Part shown: in pieces, positions 38,515 to 41,595 of the stretch | Layout: every line of letters starts with the position of its first letter | How positions within the stretch are numbered: the first letter of the stretch is position 1 | From: Anaerolineales bacterium | GTDB taxonomy: Bacteria > Chloroflexota > Anaerolineae > Anaerolineales > Villigracilaceae | Reading direction: 5' to 3' | Assembly: GCA_016789365.1 (NCBI GenBank) | Contig: JAEURH010000021.1 | Coordinates: 1-41,595 of the forward strand | Length of the DNA stretch: 41,595 bases | The notes under the pieces: generated by a model | Database searches by the model: none | Told to the model about the DNA's origin: nothing | Seen by the model: only the letters and a program-made list of their open reading frames with translations | Position numbers and translations under genes: made by a program

Positions 38515-40030
38515 AAAAACGCTCACTCAATCTGAATGGATAATTCTGATTCTTGGAATTGCTTTTGTAGGTGGAGTTTTCATCCGCTTCTTTCCTACAT
38601 TGATAGTTGGTTTCCCCATCAACGACGGTGGTATGTTCCTCAGCATGGTTCGGGACTTAACTGCTAGCAATTACTTCCTCCCCAAATTTACTTCGTACAA
38701 TCAATTGCAAATTCCGTATGCTTACCCGCCATTTGGATTTTATTTCGCTAGAATCATTTCAGATATTTTCAGTATTTCCGAAATTAACTTGTTGCGTTTT
38801 ATTCCGCCGTTTGTCAATTCATTATCTATTTTTGCGTTTTATTTATTATCTTCTGAATTACTTAAATCAAAATCACTTGGCGCATTGTCTTCGGCTTTTT
38901 ACGCGTTGACCCCTGGTGCCTATGGCTGGTTTGTGATGGGTGGCGGGCTGACTCGTAGTTTCGGTTCATTATTTTTATTGCTTACGGTTTTTGTCATTTA
39001 TAAACTTTACCAAACAGGTGCGAAAAAATATATCGGGCTAGGAATCGCTTGGGGTGGGCTGGCAGTTCTCAGTCATCCAGAAGCGGGGATTCATACTGCC
39101 GCAACCTGCATCTTGTTGTGGATAATCTTTGGGCGCACACGTCAATCTTTTATTAATTCAATCTTTGTTGCATTTGGCGTTTTATTATTTACATCCCCTT
39201 GGTGGCTGACTGTGATTTCATATCATGGACTCAATCCATTTTTATCTGCATCACACACAGGCTCGTTTGGCGTACCATTTTTTGTTGGAGTAACAAAAGC
39301 AATTGTAGGTGAAGGCTTGATACCTGTGCTAGTTTTATTAAAAATAATCGGATTGATTTTGGCGGTTTATAAAAAACGATATTTTCTTTTGATTTGGGTT
39401 TTCTTGCCATACTTAATTGAACCACGCAGTGCACCCAGCGTGACTTTTTATCCACTAACAATGTTGATTGCGTTAGCATTTGCCGAAGCAATTCCTTTTT
39501 TCTTTTCACGTTTGCAAAAAATAAATGTAGAAGAAATATATAAAAATAAAATTTATAATTTTATTTTGCTTTTTGTTTTAGTAATTTTATTTATTGATTC
39601 AAGTTTATATAGCTTTCGGCTAATTGGAAACAGTTTGAAATCCGCTGAAATTGAATCAATGATGTGGATAAAAGAAAATATTTCCCCTGACGCAAAAATC
39701 ATTTCACTCACTGGCAACCCGAGCCCTGAAATTGACCCATTCATTGAATGGCTTCCTGCCTTAAGTGAAAGACGAAACCAATCTACTATTCAAGGTTATG
39801 AATGGTTGCTAGGTGAAAAGTTTTTTGAAAGATATTCTGATTTAGCAGAATTACAAAATTGTGAAACTGTAACTTGCGTTGAAGAATGGTCTTTGCGAAC
39901 AGAATTAGATTTTCAATTTATTGTTATTAATCAAATTAATGAGAGCGATTCAGTTAACTTGTCTTTTGCAGACTCAGAAAATTATCAACAAATTTATAAG
40001 AACGATGAAGTTACAGTTTATCAAAGATAA
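38507..40030 (+). CDS. Polytopic membrane protein, GT-C candidate, last gene of the glycan operon
   Basis: This 507-residue protein has about 11-12 helices and a soluble C-terminal tail (about 375-507: WIKENISPDAKIISLTGNPS ... CETVTCVEEWS). An early loop reads GFPINDGGMFLSMVRDL, with an acidic pair where GT-C catalytic residues lie. The design matches the operon's first gene, though the sequences are not obviously alignable. It may transfer sugar from a lipid carrier on the outer face. Only 4 bases separate its stop from that of convergent mutS. Confidence 0.65.
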   Translation: MTKKTLTQSEWIILILGIAFVGGVFIRFFPTLIVGFPINDGGMFLSMVRDLTASNYFLPKFTSYNQLQIPYAYPPFGFYFARIISDIFSISEINLLRFIPPFVNSLSIFAFYLLSSELLKSKSLGALSSAFYALTPGAYGWFVMGGGLTRSFGSLFLLLTVFVIYKLYQTGAKKYIGLGIAWGGLAVLSHPEAGIHTAATCILLWIIFGRTRQSFINSIFVAFGVLLFTSPWWLTVISYHGLNPFLSASHTGSFGVPFFVGVTKAIVGEGLIPVLVLLKIIGLILAVYKKRYFLLIWVFLPYLIEPRSAPSVTFYPLTMLIALAFAEAIPFFFSRLQKINVEEIYKNKIYNFILLFVLVILFIDSSLYSFRLIGNSLKSAEIESMMWIKENISPDAKIISLTGNPSPEIDPFIEWLPALSERRNQSTIQGYEWLLGEKFFERYSDLAELQNCETVTCVEEWSLRTELDFQFIVINQINESDSVNLSFADSENYQQIYKNDEVTVYQR

Positions 40031-40034
40031 AATA

Positions 40035-41595
40035 TTATTTCGTAAACTTCTTCTGCCACTCAAACAACTTATTCAACGCCTCAATTGGCGATAAGCCATT
40101 AATATCCAAATCTTTCAATTCATCCAACAACGGATTTGTTTCTGGAAATAAAGCAACTTGTTGCGCCGCATGTGGGTCAATTTTTACAGCGCGACCAGAA
40201 GTTTTTTCTAATTGTTCCATAATTTCATTGGCACGACTAATGACAGGAGAAGGTAAACCTGCGAGTTGAGCAACATGAATTCCATACGAACGGTCTGCGC
40301 CGCCCGAAATAATTTTATGCAAGAACACAACTTTATTATCGGCTTCACTCACAGCCACATTGTAATTTCGCACGCCCGGCAATAAATCTGCCAATTGAGT
40401 CAATTCGTGATAATGAGTCGCGAACAAAGTTTTCGCGCGCAGTTGCGGATGATTATGAATGTATTCAATCATTCCCCAAGCAATGGACAAACCATCGTAT
40501 GTTGAAGTGCCACGTCCAATTTCATCCAATATCAATAACGAACGCGATGTAGCATGATGCAAAATATTTGCCGCTTCCACCATCTCCACCATAAACGTAG
40601 ATTGACCCGCATGAATTTCATCTTGCGCGCCAATGCGTGTAAAAATTCTATCCACCAGCCCAATCTTTGCAGAAGTGGCAGGCACAAACGAACCCATCTG
40701 CGCCATCAATACAATCAAAGCAGTTTGGCGCAAATATGTTGATTTACCCGACATATTTGGTCCCGTAATCACACGCACCACTTCACCTTTTTCAAAGATG
40801 ACATCATTTGGAATGTATCTTTCATTTTTTAGAAGATGTTCAACGACTGGATGCCTACCTTCGTGAATTTCCAATTCGCTTCCTTCATGGACTTGGGGCT
40901 TGGTGTATGCACCCAAAGCCGCCACCTCGCCCAAAGCGGATAGCACATCTAATTCCGCAATTGCTCGCGCAGTAGATAAAATTTGATTTGCGGCTTTTGA
41001 TAACTCTGCACAAACTTCTTTGAATAAACGGGTTTCAATTTCTTTGATTCGTTCTTCTGCATTCAACACCAATGTTTCATATTCTTTCATCTCTGGTGTG
41101 ATGAATCGTTCAGCATTAACTAACGTTTGTTTCCGAATATAACTTTCAGGCGCTTTCTCTGCCGCGCCACGTGAGATTTCAATGTAATAGCCAAAGACTT
41201 TGTTGTAACCAACTTTGAGAGTCTTAAGTCCAGTTTTTTCTCTTTCAACCGATTCGAGATTCGCAATCCAATCTCGTGCATGTTTAGATGCTTCGATAAT
41301 CGAATCTAATTCTTGAGAATAGCCAGCACGAATCACGCCAGTATTTTGTAACGTAGCAGGTGGGTCATCATCAATTGCATTTTGAAGAAGTAATAATTCG
41401 TTTTCACAAACAGACCATTGCTTACTGCCTTCTGCTTTCTGATTACTGATTACTGCTTTAACTTTCGGCAATTCTGAAAATGTATTTCTCATTCCTACTA
41501 AATCACGTGGTTGTGCCTGCCCTGCAATCACTCGATTGATTAATCTTTCTAAATCTAAAATTGGTTTCAAGGATGCGCGAAGTTCAGCGCGAATC
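40035..41595 (-). CDS. mutS: DNA mismatch repair protein MutS, 5' part outside window
   Basis: About 519 C-terminal residues are visible and the frame is open at the right edge (IRAELRASLKPILDLERL), so the true start lies beyond it. MutS binds mismatched DNA and uses ATP to recruit MutL. The lever and clamp domains precede the ATPase with Walker A GPNMSGKST, Walker B LLILDEIGRGTSTYDG and TLFATHYHEL. The C-terminal helix-turn-helix (LAGLPSPVISRANEIMEQLE) is present. In the lever domain, residues VISNQKAEGSKQW are encoded by degenerate 7-base repeats (41414-41455), an odd in-frame insertion or replacement. Otherwise the gene looks intact. Confidence 0.96.
   Translation of the reverse strand, partial: IRAELRASLKPILDLERLINRVIAGQAQPRDLVGMRNTFSELPKVKAVISNQKAEGSKQWSVCENELLLLQNAIDDDPPATLQNTGVIRAGYSQELDSIIEASKHARDWIANLESVEREKTGLKTLKVGYNKVFGYYIEISRGAAEKAPESYIRKQTLVNAERFITPEMKEYETLVLNAEERIKEIETRLFKEVCAELSKAANQILSTARAIAELDVLSALGEVAALGAYTKPQVHEGSELEIHEGRHPVVEHLLKNERYIPNDVIFEKGEVVRVITGPNMSGKSTYLRQTALIVLMAQMGSFVPATSAKIGLVDRIFTRIGAQDEIHAGQSTFMVEMVEAANILHHATSRSLLILDEIGRGTSTYDGLSIAWGMIEYIHNHPQLRAKTLFATHYHELTQLADLLPGVRNYNVAVSEADNKVVFLHKIISGGADRSYGIHVAQLAGLPSPVISRANEIMEQLEKTSGRAVKIDPHAAQQVALFPETNPLLDELKDLDINGLSPIEALNKLFEWQKKFTK
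41414..41455 (-). repeat. Six degenerate heptanucleotide repeats inside mutS
   Basis: On the minus strand the units read cagtaat, cagtaat, cagaaag, cagaagg, cagtaag and caatggt. Six times seven is 42 bases, 14 codons, so the frame is kept. Similar CAGTAAT runs are, from memory, common as intergenic repeats in some bacteria. Confidence 0.75.

Noticed and set aside
1-41595. CRISPR array, tRNA or rRNA genes
   Set aside because: I saw no regularly spaced direct repeats with unique spacers, and no cloverleaf or rRNA-like sequence; the repeats present are dispersed or short tandems.

Overview
ORGANISM. The window is AT-rich bacterial DNA (my impression is about 40% GC). It carries Thr/Pro-rich lipoprotein stalks, a 'MSFKVGENIGPYRI'-type Ser/Thr kinase, FHA and SH3 proteins, truncated Rhs genes and a K+-dependent-type pyrophosphatase. 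This mix fits an Anaerolineae-like Chloroflexota. That placement is inference from protein style, not from a marker-gene tree. I saw no rRNA, tRNA, CRISPR array or transposase.

LAYOUT. (1) 1-522: end of a nucleotidyltransferase-like gene and a small overlapping partner. (2) 840-9181, minus strand: four consecutive cassettes, each a truncated Rhs core carrying a different C-terminal tip, followed at once by an exported or membrane protein that is a candidate immunity protein. A HEPN/MNT pair sits in the middle, and two copies of a stem-loop repeat and several short in-frame DNA inserts decorate the array. (3) 9406-13151, plus: membrane Ser/Thr kinase with TPRs, tpiA, a small membrane protein and a membrane HExxH protein. 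(4) 13189-14677, minus: methyltransferase and P-loop kinase. (5) 14731-16800, plus: a membrane protein with two TIR-like domains and a small duplicated-domain protein. (6) 16833-21993, minus: a three-gene operon of C39-like/SH3 protein, SLATT-like protein, and a deoxyribosyltransferase-like/TPR/SLOG-like protein. (7) 22143-25078, minus: mtnP, two FHA proteins and a zinc-ribbon protein. (8) 25126-26359, plus: twin exported SH3 proteins. (9) 26481-26882, minus: a HesB/IscA-like protein. (10) 27055-29301: hppA. (11) 29427-40030, plus: a nine-gene surface-glycan operon. (12) 40035-end, minus: mutS, cut by the window edge.

HOW IT WORKS TOGETHER. Two parts look like biological-conflict systems. The Rhs array resembles a store of displaced polymorphic-toxin tips with their immunity genes. 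Two of the four tips are zincin-type metallopeptidases (HExxH plus a downstream E..[AG]DMF), and both are followed by members of one lipoprotein family with the motif CxxPC[FW]WGITP. All four candidate immunity proteins are exported or membrane-embedded, which points to toxins acting at the envelope. The TIR / SLATT / SLOG-like / C39 block at 14.7-22.0 kb combines domains known from nucleotide-signal-driven defence and could be a new arrangement of such a system. Functions of both blocks are inferred from sequence; none is demonstrated here.
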